Part shown: positions 26,433 to 38,300 of the stretch, piece by piece
How the letters are laid out: each line of letters begins with the position of its first letter
Position numbering within the stretch: the stretch's first letter is position 1
Assembly (NCBI RefSeq): GCF_002900095.1
Contig: NZ_LLKN01000003.1
Location: 1-64,000, forward strand
Direction of reading: 5' to 3'
Length of the DNA: 64,000 nt
Source: Salegentibacter mishustinae
GTDB taxonomy: Bacteria; Bacteroidota; Bacteroidia; Flavobacteriales; Flavobacteriaceae
The notes under the pieces: model-generated
Told to the model about the DNA's origin: nothing
Database searches by the model: none
What the model saw: only the letters and a program-made list of their open reading frames with translations
Position numbers and translations under genes: made by a program

Positions 26433-26918
26433 TTAGCGTAGGTTTTTAGGGAATAACTGTAATAAGGTTTTACCGGTTTTGAGGTCTCTCCAGGAATCGC
26501 AATCAAAATCTATTACACAGAGACCTGTGGTAGGCAAATTATCAAGAGGTTTATCACCCAGGCGATTAACCATACCCGTCATGGCGGGATTATGGCCAAA
26601 AACCATTAATTTTTCTATTTCATTAGGACAGGATTTTATTACAGATAATAATTGATTTTCGTCAAAAGTATACAAGTCTTTCTTTACAGTAAATCTATCC
26701 TCCGGAATTTGCAATTCCTCTTTAAAAAGTTTTGCTGTAGTGTGAGCTCTAACCGCAGGACTGCTCCATAATGTCAAATTTCCACTCACAAATTCCTTAA
26801 AGGTTTTCAGGACTACAGCCGCATCATTATAAGCCCGTTTTTTAAGCGGTCTTTTTTCATCGGGTAAATTATTCTCCCAGGAAGATTTTCCGTGTCTAAC
26901 AAGAATTAGTTGTTTCAT
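26433..26918 (-). CDS. sixA: SixA-type histidine phosphatase
   Basis: A 161-residue phosphoglycerate-mutase-fold phosphatase. The catalytic RHG motif is LVRHGKSSWE (6-15); the second His lies in VFGHNPAMTG. Members act on phosphohistidine proteins or small phosphates. It starts a unit with ppk1 (gap three bases), and this sixA-ppk pairing is widespread in Bacteroidetes, which hints at a role in polyphosphate or phosphotransfer control. pdxH lies ten bases upstream on the same strand, so all may be one transcript. Confidence 0.88.
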   Translation of the reverse strand: MKQLILVRHGKSSWENNLPDEKRPLKKRAYNDAAVVLKTFKEFVSGNLTLWSSPAVRAHTTAKLFKEELQIPEDRFTVKKDLYTFDENQLLSVIKSCPNEIEKLMVFGHNPAMTGMVNRLGDKPLDNLPTTGLCVIDFDCDSWRDLKTGKTLLQLFPKNLR

Positions 26919-26928
26919 AATTTAAAAT

Positions 26929-27576
26929 TTAAGGTGACAATCGGTTTCTTTCCCAGGTATCTTTTTCTATAAACTCATAGATAATCCTATCATGTAAACG
27001 ATTATTTCTACCCTGCCAAAATTCAAAACTTCGTGGTGTTACCAGGTAACCGCCCCAATATTGCGGCTTTTCTACCTCCCTATTTTTATATCTTTCTTCT
27101 ACCTCTTTTAATTGCAATTCCAGTTCTTCCCGGGATCCTAAAATATTACTTTGATTAGATGCCCAGGCGCCTAATTGACTGCCACGCGGTCTTGAAGCGA
27201 AATAGGCAGCAGATTCTTCTTCTGAAATTTTCATGGCAATACCTTTTATAATTACCTGCCGCTCTAATGCCGGCCAGAAAAATGAAAGACAAACTCTAGG
27301 GTTTTCTTCTATTTCTTTTCCTTTTTCTGAATTATAATTGGTGTAGAAACTAAAACCATTAACTCCAAAGGATTTTAATAATACAATACGATTTTTTGGG
27401 AATCCTTCAATGCCACAAGTGGCAAGACTCATTGCATTAACTTCTGCTATTTTAGGATGTGCCTCAGCTTCCTCAAACCATGCGGTAAATAAAGGTAAGG
27501 GAACGGAAGGAATATTTTCTTCTAAAAGCTCGCTTTTGCCGTAGCTCTGCCGATAATTTTCAAGACTTTTTTGCAT
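26929..27576 (-). CDS. pdxH: Pyridoxamine 5'-phosphate oxidase
   Basis: A 215-residue FMN enzyme that makes pyridoxal phosphate from PNP or PMP. Diagnostic segments are NRIVLLKSFGVNGFSFYTNYNSEKG (seen as RIVLLKSFG and FYTNYNSEKG), SRPRGSQLGAWASNQS and the C-terminal FWQGRNNRLHDR with the closing ERNRLSP. Length and ending are standard. It heads the leftward group pdxH-sixA-ppk1 and is divergent from a lipoprotein gene across 314 bases. Confidence 0.95.
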   Translation of the reverse strand: MQKSLENYRQSYGKSELLEENIPSVPLPLFTAWFEEAEAHPKIAEVNAMSLATCGIEGFPKNRIVLLKSFGVNGFSFYTNYNSEKGKEIEENPRVCLSFFWPALERQVIIKGIAMKISEEESAAYFASRPRGSQLGAWASNQSNILGSREELELQLKEVEERYKNREVEKPQYWGGYLVTPRSFEFWQGRNNRLHDRIIYEFIEKDTWERNRLSP

Positions 27577-27890
27577 TGTATTTTGCTTTGCTGCAATTTA
27601 CAAGTTTTAGGCTGAAGACGGAAAGTTTTTGAGATGAGAATAGTCAGTTTAAAGATGAATAACGCAGCTTTAAAAAACTGACCTATGGATGAAATACATA
27701 ATCATTCTATTATTTACATAATCTATCGATAAAATACATTGTCGATATTGAATTTATTGCATTTAATCCAATTATAAAGCAATATGACTAAAAGTTTTGA
27801 TAATAATGCAATTAAAGGAACTCACTAATTAAATTTGTTTAAACCAATTATTAACAGCTTTCTCCCTACTTGAGCTAAAAACATTGAAGA
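27577..27890. other. Divergent intergenic region with inverted repeats
   Basis: No coding frame. It holds a stem GTCAGTTT (27643-27650) / AAACTGAC (27675-27682), extended inward by AAAG/CTTT, a six-base inverted repeat TATCGA / TCGATA (27724-27729, 27742-27747) and a plus-strand -7 box TAAATTTG at 27830-27837. It must contain the promoters of pdxH and of the lipoprotein gene. Confidence 0.45.
27830..27837 (+). promoter_or_regulatory. -7 promoter box of the lipoprotein gene
   Basis: TAAATTTG matches TAnnTTTG, 53 bases upstream of the ATG at 27891. No -33 TTG at the expected distance. Confidence 0.4.
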
Positions 27891-28373
27891 ATGATTTCTT
27901 ACATTCCCTCTTTAGGTTCAAAAAAAAGTGCTTTCAAATATTTTATTATAGCTCTTCTCGCTATAAGTTTAGGAAGTTGTACTGCAGGCCTAACTAATCC
28001 TGATAGCTACCAGAGAAACCACGATGTCTATGCCGTAGACTTTAATCCACATAATTTAACTGAACTTGAGATCTTTAAAATGGATGAAGGTGACTGGGTT
28101 AAATATGAAACAGTAAAAAACGGACAAAGTGATCGTTATTCTATAGAAGTAAAAGACGGTTTTTTAACCGTTACTTCTCATAAAAATAAAATGGATGTGC
28201 CTACCTACCAAACCTGGTTAGATTATGCAAGGCAGGAATTAGGATATACTGTGCACGATGAATATGATATTTTTACTACCATAGAAGAAGGTTATATTTA
28301 TGAAATTGACCTGGAAAAACATCCACTAATAGAAGAAAATGAACATAGAATTTTGATGTACGAACAAAAATAA
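27891..28373 (+). CDS. Hypothetical lipoprotein
   Basis: A 160-residue protein with a long n-region (MISYIPSLGSKKSAFKY), a hydrophobic core and a lipobox SLGSC with Cys at about residue 30, so the mature chain is a lipid-anchored protein of roughly 130 residues. The mature part is acidic and tyrosine-rich. I do not recognise a domain. It is monocistronic, with its own terminator, between pdxH and the adhesin locus. Confidence 0.72.
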   Translation: MISYIPSLGSKKSAFKYFIIALLAISLGSCTAGLTNPDSYQRNHDVYAVDFNPHNLTELEIFKMDEGDWVKYETVKNGQSDRYSIEVKDGFLTVTSHKNKMDVPTYQTWLDYARQELGYTVHDEYDIFTTIEEGYIYEIDLEKHPLIEENEHRILMYEQK

Positions 28374-28397
28374 ATACTCCAACTTTTTAAGATTACC

Positions 28398-28424
28398 ACC
28401 ACCTTTTTACAGGGTGGTTTTTTT
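28398..28424 (+). terminator. Terminator after the lipoprotein gene
   Basis: ACCACC / GGTGGT stem with a nine-base loop followed by seven T. Confidence 0.82.
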
Positions 28425-28817
28425 ATTTCTGGACTTAAGGGTTTGGATTATTTGGCAGAGATTGTCTGAATACTTAATAATAATTTTCAAAAATTCAAAC
28501 CCCTGATTTCCCGTAATTTTTGTCAAATAATTGCATTTTAACGAAAAAATATTGAATTATATCTAAAATAAAAGGCATTCAAGGTATTTCATAGATTTTC
28601 ACAGTAATTTTATCTCAAGATTAACATTTATAAATAGGTCACCCCCAACTTTCCTATTGAACTTCCCCCAAAGGTTTTCCAAATGTAAATCTCCCCACAA
28701 GTAATTGTTTTAGTAAAACAATCTAGAATTGATCCCTTCCCTATGGATCAATAATTTTTGAACAGTGAACATTAAAATCAAACTTTCCAGAAAAAACTGG
28801 GAATTAAATTTATAATT
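28425..28817 (+). promoter_or_regulatory. Long leader of the adhesin operon with two hairpins
   Basis: About 390 bases without a coding frame. Two adjacent perfect hairpins stand 65-115 bases before the first gene: ATTGTTTT/AAAACAAT (28704-28722, three-base loop) and ATTGATCC/GGATCAAT (28728-28752, nine-base loop), the second followed by AATTTTTG. This could be an attenuator-like leader. No riboswitch class is recognised. Confidence 0.45.
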
Positions 28818-29324
28818 ATGAGAAGGCCATCTAATTTTCTAATAATCATAGCATTTATACTGGGTAATATTCTTGTTGTCAATGCCCAACAAAACTATAC
28901 GATTACAGATTTCAACAAATTAATCGAGAATAATTCTACTCAAACCCGAAGTCAACAAAATTTCGATTCCGAAGAAATTGAGAAGCTACAAAATCTAGTA
29001 TTTGAATTAAACCCGATGTTGATTTTTAAAGGAAATGAGCATAAAAAAATGGGAGAAGGCGATGCTCAACTTGTTATTATAGAGTCTTCTAATTTATCCC
29101 AATTGCACTCAATTAGTAATGAGATGCAAAGCGTAGTATTGATTTTAATTAAGCACTCCTCTATTAATAATCCTTCTATGCTAGACCTTAATTCTATTAA
29201 AAGCTCTTCCCTAAAGTATGTTTTAATAGAATGCGATTTTGAATGTAGTGCGGCTAACCTTCAAAATATATTAAAGAACACTTCTAACGTAAAAGTGCTT
29301 TACAGGATCACTTCAGAGCAATAA
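28818..29324 (+). CDS. Small secreted protein of the adhesin operon
   Basis: A 168-residue protein with a signal peptide (residues 1-24, cleavage after VNAQ). The mature chain is rich in Asn, Ser, Leu and Ile, with an Ile/Leu-rich periodic pattern (SSLKYVLIECDFECSAANLQNILKN in part: LKYVLIECDFEC, NLQNILKN) and two close cysteines. I recognise no family. It lies 27 bases ahead of the giant adhesin on the same strand with no terminator between, so it is probably co-expressed and may be a chaperone, anchor or accessory of the surface complex; that role is inference. Confidence 0.7.
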   Translation: MRRPSNFLIIIAFILGNILVVNAQQNYTITDFNKLIENNSTQTRSQQNFDSEEIEKLQNLVFELNPMLIFKGNEHKKMGEGDAQLVIIESSNLSQLHSISNEMQSVVLILIKHSSINNPSMLDLNSIKSSSLKYVLIECDFECSAANLQNILKNTSNVKVLYRITSEQ

Positions 29325-29351
29325 AATTACATTATCTACAAATTCAGGATT

Positions 29352-32300
29352 ATGGAAAAAAACTACTTAAAAGCTAATTTTATCAATTTAAAATTTAGCA
29401 TTGCTATTTTTTCGCTCTTTTTTATATCTCTAGGTACAAACGCCCAGGTTGTTAAGGAATTCCAACAGCGAACTTCTACCTATTCCAGTTCCAAAAAGAT
29501 CTATAATATAAAGGGAGATTTTACTATGATTGGTAATACTAATCTTAGTCTTTGGTCCTATGGAAACAATACCAATAATAGTAATAACTATATGATTTTT
29601 GTAGATGAAGATAATGATGATTCTACCGATAATTCCTCGGCTGCAGTTCTTGAGTTTTCGAATGAAAATGGCGCAGACCCAAATTGTTCAAATATAGTTT
29701 TTGCAGGACTTTACTGGTCTGGACGTACCGATAATTCCAGTACTACAAACGATAAAAGAAAAATTAAAGTAAAGGGTCCAAATAGTAATGGGTATCAGAC
29801 TTTTACCGCTAACCAAAATGATATTCTTTACCCCGGGCCATCTAATATGTATGCAGCTTATGCTGAAGTAACTGATCTGGTTAGAAGTAACGGCACCGGG
29901 GAATACTGGGTGGCAGACATGGCATTAACCCAGGGAAATGGCGGCGCAACAGGTTATTACGGCGGCTGGGGTATGATTGTAATTTACGAAAACTCCCAAA
30001 TGAACTGGCGTGATGTAACCATTTTTGATGGTTATGCCCACGTAGAAGGGAATACGGTAGCTAATTACCAGCTTCCGGTTTCAGGATTTAATACAGCACA
30101 ATCTGGCCCCGTTAATATGAAAATGGGGATTATGGCCGGGGAAGGAGATGTTGGAATTGCAGGAGACTATTTTCAAATTAAAAAGAATAATAATAATTCC
30201 TGGTTGAGTCTTTCACACGACCAAAACAGTACCAACAATTTTTTCAATTCTTCTATTGAAAATAATGGGACTAACAGGACTCCAAATTTATCAAACAATA
30301 CTGGTATAGATATTAGTATGTTCAACATTCCCAATCAGGGAAATTCAGTTATAGCTAACAATCAAACCAGCACTACTTTTAGATATGGATCTACGCAAGA
30401 CACCTATTCTATTTTTTCTATTGCAATGTCTGTGGATGCGTATATTCCCGAAATTGAAGGCATAACCTCTTTAACCGAAATAAACAGTAATACTGCCGGA
30501 AATCCTCCATACAGCGTAGAACCGGGAGAGGAAATTAGCTATAAAATAGAGTTAAAGAATAAAGGGACAGAGAATATAGAAGATGTTAAAGTTGTAGTCC
30601 CGGTTCCTTACAACGTAGATTACGTAAATAACAGTTTAAATACTAATTTTTATTTTTCACCAATACCTTCTACAAACAATGTGTACTTTGATCCTACTTT
30701 GGGAGCTACTGGTTCCATTGTTTGGGAAATTAGTGAATTACCACTGGCAACAAATACAAACGATGTATTAGCTGACTTAAGCGTAAGTTTTAAGGTTACC
30801 GAAAATTGTACTATTCTTTCCAATGCCTGCCCTGGTTATGATGTTATTACATTTAACGGCAACATAAGTGGCCGGGGAGCAATAACCGGAACAACTTTTG
30901 AAAATAAAGATCTAATACGAGGTTATGAAACCGAAGGTGCCTGCCTTGGGGAACCTATTACTTCCCCGTTTGAAATATCAGTAGATGCTTCAAGTTTCCG
31001 AGCAGAAAACTGTGGAAATTCAGATGAAGCACGAAGATTTATTTACTGTAACCGCGAAGAACCAATTAAGATTTCAGAAATAAATTCTGGATTCCCGAGC
31101 GGAACAAGGTTTTACAATGAATCGCCTGTAGATATAAATAGCGAAGAATACACAATAAATAACCCTATTCCTAACACCACTGGCTCTACAGAATACTATG
31201 CGATAATACCAGGTGCCGAAGATTGTGCTATTCCATTTACTGTAGAAATCACCAGCATTTCTACGGTTCCTGATACTGAAAATATCACTTATTGCTTAAA
31301 CGAAGAAGCTAATCCACTTGATGCAACGGCAAGCAATACTAATTACGATCTATATTATTACACTAGCGAGACCGATACAACGCCGGAAATGCAAATTATT
31401 CCTTCAACTTCTCAAGCTGGAGAATTTACCTATTATGTTGCCGAAGGAGAATCGGCCAGTTGTATAAGTCCAAATAAAGCCGAAATTAAAGTAAAAGTTT
31501 TAGGAATACCTGAGGTTGCAGCTCCGCAAAATTTGAATCCTGATGCCTGCGGAACTGAGCTTATTGATAAAACAATACCAGAAATATCTTCAGAATTTAC
31601 TTTAATTAGTAGCCAATTATTTGAAGAATTAGGAGGCTCAATTCCAGGTGATGCTGATATTGATGCAATTGAATATCGTGACGAAGTAGTTCAATCTAAT
31701 CCTATTATATATAATCGAGTTTTTAAAATCTCTTACGAATGTGGCAGCTTTGAACTTACTCAGCAAATCACTTTAAACGATTTAAGAGATTCACTAAATC
31801 CTGAATTTACAATCACTCAACCAACCTGTGAAAATGTAGCAGGGAAAATAGAAGTAATTTCTAATAATGCTAGCTCTTATAGTCTTGATGGAGAAAACTT
31901 TCAGTCATCCAATATATTTACCGGTCTGGTTCCTGGGAATTATGTTGTTTACGTTCAAAATGAAACAGGCTGTGTATCTGGTGCTTCGGAACAAATTGAG
32001 ATCGTACAAAACTTAGGAAATCCTGGAACTCCATTGGCAAAAGTATCGCAACAACCTTCTTGTGATGATACCACCGCAACTATTTCAGTAACTACTGAAG
32101 CAGGAATTTCCTATACCCTTTTAGACGAAAATCAAGACCCATTAACGAATAGTATTTCAAACGGGACTTTCAGTGGATTATCTGCAGGAAAGTATTTTAT
32201 TCAGGCCAGCAACGGAGATTGTGAAGCGATTTCTGAAGTTTTAGAGATCGAAGAAAACTTGGGAACTCCTGGAGCTTTAGTGGCAGAAGTATCGCAACAA

Positions 32301-35300
32301 CCGACTTGCGAAGATACCACCGGAACTATTTCAGTAACTACTGAAGCCGGAATTTCCTATACCCTTTTAGATGAAAATCAAGACCTATTAACGAATAGTA
32401 TTTCAAACGGAACTTTCAGTGGACTATCTGCCGGAAAGTATTTTGTTCAGGCCAGTAATGGAGATTGTGAGGCTGTTTCTGAAGTTTTAGAGATCGAAGA
32501 AAACTTAGGAATTCCTGGAGCTCCATTAGCAGAAGTATCGGAACAACCAACTTGTGAAGATACCACCGGAACTATTTCAGTAACTACTGAAGCCGGAATT
32601 TCCTATACCCTTTTAGATGAAAATCAAGATCCATTAACTAATAGTATTGCTAACGAAACTTTCGCAGGTCTTCCTGCAGGAACTTATTTCGTAAAAGCTA
32701 GTAATGGAGATTGTGAAGTTGTTTCTGAAGTTTTAGAGATCGAAGAAAACTTAGGAACTCCTGGAGCTCCAGTGGCAGAAGTGTCGCAACAACCAACTTG
32801 CGAAGATACTACCGGAACTATTTCAGTAACTACTGAAGCAGGAATTTCCTATACTCTCTTAGACGAAAATCAAGATCCATTAACGAATAGTATTGCTAAC
32901 GGAACTTTCAGCGGACTATCTGCAGGAAAGTATTTTGTTCACGCAAGCAATGGAGATTGTGAAGCAATTTCTGAAGTCTTAGAGATAGAAGAAAACTTAG
33001 GAACTCCTGAAGCACCAGTAGTAGAAGTGTCGCAACAACCGACTTGTGAAGATACTACCGGAACTATTTCAGTAACTACTGAAGCAGGAATTTCCTATAC
33101 TCTTTTAGACGAAAATCGAGATCCATTAACGAATAGTATTGCTAACGGAACTTTCAGCGGACTATCTGCAGGAAAGTATTTTGTTCAGGCCACTAATGGA
33201 GATTGTGAAGCTGTTTCTGAAGTTTTAGAGATCGAAGAAAACTTAGGAACTCCTGGAGCTCCAGTGGCAGAAGTATCGCAACAACCAAGTTGTGAAGATA
33301 CAACCGGAACTATTTCAGTAACTACTGAAGCAGGAATTTCCTATACCCTTTTAGATGAAAATCAAAATCCCTTAGCTAATGTTATTGCTAACGGAAATTT
33401 TAGCGGACTATCGGCCGGGACTTATTTTGTGAAAGCTAGTAACGGAGATTGTGAAGCTATTTCTGAAGCATTAGAAATATTAAAAAACGAAGGAAGTCCG
33501 AACCAACCGCAAGCAAACGTTTCTCAACAACCTTCTTGTGATTATACTACCGGAACTATTTCAGTAACTACTAAAGCAGGAATTTCCTATACTCTTTTAG
33601 ATGAAAATCAAGAACCATTAACGAATAGTATTGCTAACAATACTTTCAGCGATCTATATGCAGGAAAGTATTTTGTAGAGGCCAGCAATGGAGATTGTGA
33701 AGCTGTTTCTGAAGCATTAGTCATCACAAAAAACTTAGGAACTCCGAACCAACCGCAAGCAAACGTTTCACAACAACCAACTTGTGAAGACACTACCGGA
33801 ACTATTTCAGTAACTACTGAACCAGGAATCTCCTATACCCTCTTAGATGAAAATCAAGATCCATTAACTAATAGTATTGCTAACGGAAATTTCAGCGGAG
33901 TATCTGCAGGAAAGTATTTTGTACAGGCCAGCAATGGAGATTGTGAAGCTGCTTCTGAAGTATTAGAGATTTTCAAAAACTTAGGAACTCCTGAAGTGCC
34001 AGTAGCAGAAGTGTCACAACAACCAACTTGTGAAGATCCAACCGGAACTATTTCGGTAACTACCGAGCAGGGAATTTCCTATACCCTTTTAGACGAAAAT
34101 CAAAATCCATTAACCATTAATAGTTTGGCCAATGGAGCTTTCAGCGGATTATCTGCAGGAAAGTATTTTGTTCAAGCAAGCAATGGAGATTGTGAAGCAA
34201 TTTCTGAAGTTTTAGAGATCGAAGAAAACTTAGGAACTCCTGGAGCTCCATTGGCAGAAGTATCGCAACAGCCGACTTGTGAAGATACTACCGGAACTAT
34301 TTCAGTATCTACTGAAACAGGAATTTCCTACATACTTTTAGATGAAAATCAAGACCCATTAACGAATAGTATTTCAAACGGAACTTTCAGTGGATTATCT
34401 ACCGGAAAGTATTTTGTTCAGGCTAGCAATGGAGATTGTGAAGCTGTTTCTGAAGTTTTAGAGATCGAAGAAAACTTAGGAACTCCTGGAGCTCCATTGG
34501 CAGAAGTATCGCAACAACCAACTTGTGAAGATACCACCGGAACTATTTCAGTAACTACTGAAGCAGGAATTTCCTATACCCTTTTAGACAAAAATCAAGA
34601 TCCACTAACGAATAGTATTGCAAACGGGACTTTCGCAGGACTATCTACTGGAAAGTATTTTGTTCAGGCCAGCAACGGAGATTGTGAAGCGATTTCTGAA
34701 GTTTTAGAGATCGAAGAAAACTTAGGAACTCCTGGAGCTCCATTGGCAGAAGTATCGCAACAACCGACTTGTGAAGATACTACCGGAACTATTTCAGTAA
34801 CTACTGAAGCAGGAATTTCCTATACTCTTTTAGACGAAAATCGAGATCCATTAACGAAGAGTATTGCTAACGGAACTTTCAGCGGATTATCTGCCGGAAA
34901 GTATTTTGTACAGGCCACTAATGGAGATTGTGAAGCGATTTCTGAAGCATTAGAGATCATCGAAAATAAAGGTGCTCCAATTGCACCAGTAATCACCTCT
35001 ATTACCAATACAACTTGCAGTTTAAATAACGGAATCATTGAATTCGAAGTCATCGAGGATTTAACTTTTATTCTTAAGGATAGTCAGCAAAATGAATATT
35101 CACACGAGAACGGTTCATTTACAGACTTAGCTTCAGGAGTTTATTACCTGGTTGCTAAGAATAATGATTGTGAAGCTAAAACCGAAGTAACTATTGACGC
35201 TATAAACGACGATCAGGCTCCTGAAATAGCTCAACTAAATGATATTTCTGTAAATACCGATCAAGGAATATGCGGAGCAATGGTGAGTTTTGAAGCTCCG

Positions 35301-38300
35301 GAAGCTACCGATAACTGTGGTATCGAATCGGTTGTTTTAACCGAAGGCCTGGAACCTGGAAGTGAATTTCCGCTAGGAAGCACTACCGTAACTTACACCG
35401 CTACCGATAATGCAGGAAACACCGCCACTTCCAGCTTTAAGGTAATCGTAATCGATAATGAAGCGCCTGTAATTACTTGTATTGACAATATCGTTGTAAA
35501 TTCAGCCGAAGGAAAAGATTTTGCTATCGTTGATTTCAATGATGCAACAGCTACTGATAATTGTGAGGTGACTGTTACGCAAACTGCCGGACCTGCTTCA
35601 GGATCGGAGTTTCCACTAGGCACTACTACCATTACTTTTGAAGCTGAAGATAAAGCCGGGAATGTTTCAGAGTGTAGTTTCACCATCACCGTTAATGATG
35701 CTGAAGCTCCCAGCCTGGAATGTCCTGAAAATATTTCACAGCCAAACGACGCTGATATTTGTGGAGCGATAGTAAGCTTTGAAACGCCAATAGGATTTGA
35801 TAATTCAGGCGAAGTTGAAGTGGTGCAAACTAGCGGACAGCCATCAGGAAGTGAGTTCCCGGTAGGAATTTCTGCTATTGAATTTACCGCTACCGATGCT
35901 GAAGGAAATACCGCTACTTGTAGTTTCACTATCGAGATCACCGATGATGAGGCTCCCAAAATAGCTCAATTAAATGATATTTCTGTAAATACCGATCAAG
36001 GAATTTGCGGAGCTGTAGTAAACTTTGAACTACCGGAAGCCAGTGATAACTGTGGTATTGAATCAGTTATTTTAACTGAAGGACTTGAGCCGGGAAGTGA
36101 ATTTCCGCTAGGAAGCACTACCGTGACTTACACCGCAACCGATAACGCAGGAAATACCGCCACTTCTAGCTTTAAAGTAATCGTAACTGATAATGAAGCG
36201 CCGGTAATTACTTGTATTGATAATATCATTGTAAATGCAGCCGAAGGTCAGGATTTTGCTATCGTAGACTTCAATGATGCAACAGCTACTGATAATTGTG
36301 AGGTGACTGTTACTCAAATTGCCGGCCCGGTTTCAGGATCGGAGTTTCCTCTTGGTACTACCACCATTACTTTTGAAGCTGAAGATAAAGCCGGGAATGT
36401 TTCAGAATGTAGCTTTACCATCACCGTGAATGATGCTGAAGCTCCTACCCTGGAGTGTCCGGAAAATATTTCACAGCCTAACAATGCCGATATTTGTGGC
36501 GCGATAGTAAGCTTTGAAACGCCAACCGGGTTTGATAATTCTGGCGAAGTTGAAGTGGTGCAAACCAGCGGACTGCCATCAGGAAGTGAATTCCCAGTAG
36601 GAATTTCTACTATTGAGTTTACCGCTACCGATGCTGAAGGGAATACCGCTACTTGTAGTTTCACTATCGAAATCACAGATGATCAGGCTCCCGAGATTAC
36701 TCAGTTAAATGATATTTCTGTAAATACCGATGAAGGAATTTGCGGAGCTGTTGTAAACTTTGATATTCCGGAAGCCACTGATAACTGTGGTATCGAATCA
36801 GTTATTTTAACTGAAGGACTTGAGCCGGGAAGTGAATTCCCGCTAGGAAGCACTACCGTGACTTACACCGCTAGCGATAATGCCGGAAATACGGCCACTT
36901 CCAGCTTTAAGGTAATCGTAACCGATAACGAAGCGCCGGTAATTACTTGTATTGATAATATCGTTACAAATGCAGCCGAAGGAAAAGATTTTGCTATCGT
37001 TAATTTCAATGATGCCACAGCGACTGATAACTGTGAAGTGACTGTTACGCAAACTGCCGGACCTGCTTCAGGATCGGAGTTTCCTCTTGGTACTACCACC
37101 ATTACATTTGAAGCTGAAGATAAAGCCGGGAATGTTTCTGAATGTAGTTTTACCATCACCGTTAAGGATTCGGAAGCTCCTACCCTGGAGTGTCCGGAAA
37201 ATATTTCTCAGCCAAATGATGCTGATATTTGTGGCGCGATAGTAAGCTTTGAAACGCCAACCGGGTTTGATAATTCAGGTGAAGTTGAAGTGGTACAAAC
37301 CAGCGGACTTGCATCAGGAAGTGAATTCCCGGCAGGAATCTCAACTATTGAATTTACCGCTACCGATGCAGAAGGAAACAGTGCTACTTGTAGTTTCACT
37401 ATCGAAATCACCGATGATGAGGCTCCTGAAATAACTGAATTAAATGATATTTCCGTAAATACCGATGAAGGTATATGCGGTGCAATGGTGAGTTTTGAAG
37501 CTCCAGAAGCTACTGATAACTGTAGTATCGAATCGGTTATTTTAACTGAAGGACTTGAGCCGGGAAGTGAATTTCCGCTAGGAAGCACTACCGTGACTTA
37601 CACCGCAACCGATAATGCAGGAAACACCGCAACTTCCAGCTTTAAGGTAATCGTAACTGATAACGAAGCGCCGGTAATTGCTGCAGTGGAAACGATCAAT
37701 ATTTCTTCTGATGAAAATACTTGTGGAGCGATGATCGAAATCATAACTCCATCAGCAACCGATAATTGTTCGGTTGGAAATGTAATCGGTACAAGAGATG
37801 ATAATCAAGCTTTAGATTCAGAGTATCCGGTAGGAAATACTACCATTACCTGGACAGTAACCGATGACAATGGAAATGAGGCCGAGCCGGTAATACAAAC
37901 CGTAACAGTAAATGATAACGAGATACCGGTAATTGCTAATGTAGAAGCGATCAATACCACTGCGGATGCTGATTCCTGTGGTGCAATGATAGCAGTTACG
38001 GCTCCGCAAGCTAGCGATAATTGTTCCGTTGGAATGGTAAACGGAACCCGTGATGATAGTCAGTCTTTAGATGCGGAATATCCGGTAGGAATAACAACCA
38101 TTACCTGGACCGTAACGGATCATAATGGAAATCAAGCTGTACCGGTGATTCAAACTGTAACGGTAACTGACAATCAGGCACCGGTAATTGAATGTCCTGA
38201 AAACATGATTTTTAGTACTGAATCCGGTGTTGCTTTTGCAACAGTGAATTTTGAGAATCCGTTAGCCAGCGATAATTGTGAAGTGAATGTAGAACAAACC

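Noticed and set aside
32028-34982. Regularly spaced repeats that could be mistaken for a CRISPR-like array
   Set aside because: The 246-base units are contiguous, coding, in one frame and have no unique spacers.
35393-37588. Several long minus-strand open frames opposite the adhesin repeats (for example 35393-35959 and 37208-37588)
   Set aside because: They recur once per 735-bp repeat with the same Ser/Thr/Val-rich sequence, as expected for the antisense of a biased repeated coding sequence, and have no start context or family similarity.
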